NCBI GenBank assembly: GCA_025998775.1
Contig: BNWK01000062.1
Coordinates: 1 to 7,695, forward strand
DNA: 7,695 nt
Direction of reading: 5' to 3'
Source of the DNA: Alphaproteobacteria bacterium
GTDB taxonomy: Bacteria > Pseudomonadota > Alphaproteobacteria > UBA3830
Shown here: positions 6,510 through 7,695 of the stretch, piece by piece
How the letters are laid out: each line of letters begins with the position of its first letter
Numbering within the stretch: the stretch's first letter is position 1
Program-made: the position numbers and the translations under genes
The notes under the pieces: model-generated
What the model was told of the DNA's origin: nothing
Databases searched by the model: none
The model's input: the letters and a program-made list of their open reading frames with translations, nothing else

Positions 6510-7166
6510 TTAGTCTTTCATGCTGTGGATCAACCGGATGTGGTTCCGGTTTTCTAGACCAGTCGCGCCGGGTACGGTCTTTGTGTGATTTTTGGCGGTA
6601 TTCTTTTCATTCCCCGTAGGCGCAGGGGTACCTAACCCGAGTACAGCGGTTTTTTCGTCCACTCTCTTCGGAAGTCCTGTCCCGTGGGCGGCGGCTGGTC
6701 TCTGTCTATCCGTTAACGCCTACTGTGTGTTGAGTTCAGTTGCGGCATTAGTGTCCCTCCCCAGAGCGCCTCCTCACTGCATGCGACCGGTTCCCACCAG
6801 GAGTTGCCGGAGTTCTCTGAAGTATAGGTTCGCGGTGGCTCGCGGGTTTTCAGCGTTTGTTAGGCTTTTCAGGACCGCTTCCCGGTCTGCCCTGGTCGAC
6901 CCGGTTCCGTCGTTCGGTTCTGTTGCCATCCAGGCTAGAGCGACTCCAGGGCTGACCCCCAGCGCGTCTGCGCCGTACTCAAGCCTCAATGCGCCATCTC
7001 GCAGATGACCGTCCTTGGCTGCTATCAATTCGCCATTGGCCCCGACGACTGCCACCGGCGCTACCAGACGCGGCATGACCAGCTGGTCGTTCACCGCTTT
7101 TGAACTTTCGGTCAATGCAAGCGACATCATTATCACTACAAATGCACTACATATCAGTTTTTTCAT
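6510..7166 (-). pseudogene. Secreted-protein gene broken by two in-frame stops
   Basis: One minus-strand frame of 219 codons runs from ATG (7164-7166) to TAA (6510-6512) and is interrupted by TGA at 6774-6776 (codon 131) and TAG at 6720-6722 (codon 149). The first 130 residues start with a good signal peptide: MKKL, a hydrophobic core and likely cleavage after SSKA at residue 24, then Pro/Val/Ala-rich sequence and a region ending LRQLLVGTGRMQ. After the stops the frame still reads like protein, with VLGLGTPAPTG and TVPGATGLENRN (from codon 197), ending MKD. AGGAGG at 7172-7177 and a strong promoter precede it, so the 130-residue truncated product could still be made and exported. It is GC-richer than the genes to the left. 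I do not recognise the family. The shared C-terminal block at 7310-7333 shows that a related copy lies just upstream. Confidence 0.6.
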
Positions 7167-7171
7167 TTTTT

Positions 7172-7177
7172 CCTCCT
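7172..7177 (-). promoter_or_regulatory. Ribosome binding site of the minus-strand secreted-protein gene
   Basis: AGGAGG on the minus strand lies five bases before the ATG at 7166. It is the strongest ribosome binding site in the window and supports this start. Confidence 0.8.
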
Positions 7178-7198
7178 GTGTGTGAAAAACATATTATA

Positions 7199-7227
7199 AA
7201 TATACATCAAAAAAAAACAAAAGTCAA
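7199..7227 (-). promoter_or_regulatory. Strong sigma70-like promoter on the minus strand
   Basis: On the minus strand TTGACT (plus 7222-7227) and TATATT (plus 7199-7204) are spaced by exactly 17 bases. A TATAAT directly follows (plus 7193-7198) as an alternative -10. The spacer holds a T9 run. It lies in an AT-rich strip between the two pseudogenes and would drive the gene starting at 7166. Confidence 0.7.
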
Positions 7228-7270
7228 GAAAAAAGACAAAACGAGATCAGCATCATAATTTTTGGCGGAG

Positions 7271-7432
7271 TTAGCGTTTCATGTCGCAGATCTGCCGGTT
7301 CTGATTTACGAGACCTGTCGCGCCAGGCACCGTCGTTTCGGGCTTCTGCCGTCAGTCTTACTGCCTTTCGCGCCTTCCTGCTTTCCCGGTTTGTGTACTC
7401 CGGGGTATCTCGGCCGCCTCGCCGTAAGGATC
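7271..7432 (-). pseudogene. 3' remnant of a related secreted-protein gene, cut by an insertion sequence
   Basis: The minus-strand frame starts abruptly near 7432 with DPYGEAAEIPRS, passes TAA (7358-7360) and TGA (7352-7354), then reads PETTVPGATGLVNQNR and ends MKR-stop at 7271-7273. The TVPGATGL block (7310-7333) and the distance to a terminal MK plus charged residue match the tail of the pseudogene at 6510-7166, so the two genes were probably neighbouring relatives. No start codon or 5' part exists: the frame gives way to AT-rich, insertion-sequence-like DNA at about 7433. Function is unknown. The match is short, so homology is likely but not certain. Confidence 0.5.
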
Positions 7433-7446
7433 TGTGTAAAAATAAT

Positions 7447-7476
7447 TTGAACTTTTGATGAGATAAGTTGTATAGT
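7447..7476 (+). promoter_or_regulatory. Possible transposase promoter
   Basis: TTGAAC (7447-7452) and TATAGT (7471-7476) are separated by 18 bases and lie 48 bases ahead of the proposed TTG start, inside the insertion sequence leader. Confidence 0.4.
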
Positions 7477-7523
7477 AGCCTCAACAAGTTATACGATGGT
7501 ATCAAAGGTTTGAGGATATTCAA

Positions 7524-7695
7524 TTGAAAGAACATATCAAGGCAGTACTGCCATTATTGAACGAAAAGCAGAGCCGCTTATTTTTGGCAAGTTGTGCTAA
7601 TGCGATGGGGCGCGGCGGAGTTAAGAAGGTCTGTGAAATCAGCGGATTTTCTCGCACCACCGTAATAAAAGGCAAGAAAGAACTGGAAGCAGGTG
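7524..7695 (+). CDS. ISAzo13-family transposase, N-terminal part
   Basis: The first 57 codons of a DDE transposase continue past the window. The segment reads KAVLPLLNEKQSRLFLA, then ANAMGRGGVKKVCEISGFSR, TTVIKG and KKELEAG. This is the N-terminal helix-turn-helix region I associate with ISAzo13-family transposases (LNE-x-xRRL, A-x-x-LGxGG, TGxSRxTI, ELE). The catalytic region is not in view, so integrity cannot be judged. No ATG is available after the in-frame TAG at 7476-7478. The start is taken as TTG at 7524, seven bases after GAGGA (7512-7516). Confidence 0.72.
   Translation, partial: MKEHIKAVLPLLNEKQSRLFLASCANAMGRGGVKKVCEISGFSRTTVIKGKKELEAG

Larger units (their letters stand above)
7433..7695 (+). 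mobile_element. Left end of an ISAzo13-like insertion sequence (incomplete)
   Basis: At about 7433 composition drops sharply from GC-rich pseudogene to AT-rich sequence beginning TGTGTAAAAATAATTTGAAC, which then leads into a transposase start. The left end is placed where the pseudogene frame stops making sense. The terminal inverted repeat and target duplication cannot be confirmed because the right end lies outside the window. Confidence 0.55.

Noticed and set aside
6720..6776. Reassigned stop codons or programmed readthrough in the minus-strand gene
   Set aside because: TAA, TAG and TGA all end intact genes in this window, and no clear readthrough signal is seen; ordinary gene decay is simpler.
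6592..7008. Plus-strand frame of 138 codons, Ser/Pro/Ala-rich
   Set aside because: It is opposite the minus-strand pseudogene, which has a signal peptide, strong ribosome binding site, promoter and a related neighbour; the plus frame has none of these.
7224..7535. Minus-strand frame of 103 codons across the insertion sequence boundary
   Set aside because: It spans two regions of different composition and origin and is out of phase with the remnant that shares TVPGATGL with its neighbour.
1..7695. CRISPR array, tRNA or rRNA genes
   Set aside because: No regularly spaced direct repeats, no cloverleaf with a T-loop, and no rRNA-like stretches were seen on either strand.

Overview
The window looks like chromosome from a host-associated alphaproteobacterium, most likely Holosporales- or Rickettsiales-like. 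This is an inference from gene content: an IF-1 of alphaproteobacterial type, a TIGR01459-type HAD protein, an EttA, a type 2 isopentenyl-diphosphate isomerase, AT-rich codon use, and a gene carrying the eukaryote-typical opioid growth factor receptor (OGFr) domain. The species cannot be named from this sequence alone.

Layout. At 1-1300 there is a small open frame running into a 395-codon gene with an Arg/Ser-rich disordered N-terminus, a nine-G homopolymer and a C-terminal OGFr domain. A strong hairpin (1322-1352) and a sigma70-like promoter (1418-1446) separate it from a compact plus-strand cluster: infA (1470-1688), a ferritin-like gene (1753-2277), fni (2274-3362, overlapping the ferritin stop by four bases) and ettA (3398-5080). 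A gap at 5081-5258 holds a 52-nt imperfect palindrome. It is followed by a HAD-family gene (5259-6302, start moved inward from the longest open frame because of a good ribosome binding site). Region 6303-6509 is intergenic with two possible hairpins.

From about 6510 to 7432 the base composition becomes visibly GC-richer and the reading direction switches to minus. Here lies a signal-peptide gene interrupted by two in-frame stops (6510-7166) that still keeps an excellent ribosome binding site and promoter. Just upstream of it is the 3' remnant of a related gene (7271-7432), recognised by a shared TVPGATGL C-terminal block. That remnant seems to be cut off by the left end of an ISAzo13-like insertion sequence whose transposase runs out of the window (7524-7695).

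How the parts fit. infA and ettA are translation housekeeping genes. Fni isomerises IPP/DMAPP for isoprenoid synthesis, and in intracellular bacteria it may act on host-derived precursor. The ferritin and the isomerase are translationally linked. Two of these ordinary-looking enzymes have unusual active-site positions: the ferritin lacks the bridging Glu and the His of its diiron centre, and Fni has His in place of the conserved Gln of HLNxxQE. The right-hand part looks like a decaying accessory patch. No CRISPR array, tRNA or rRNA was seen.
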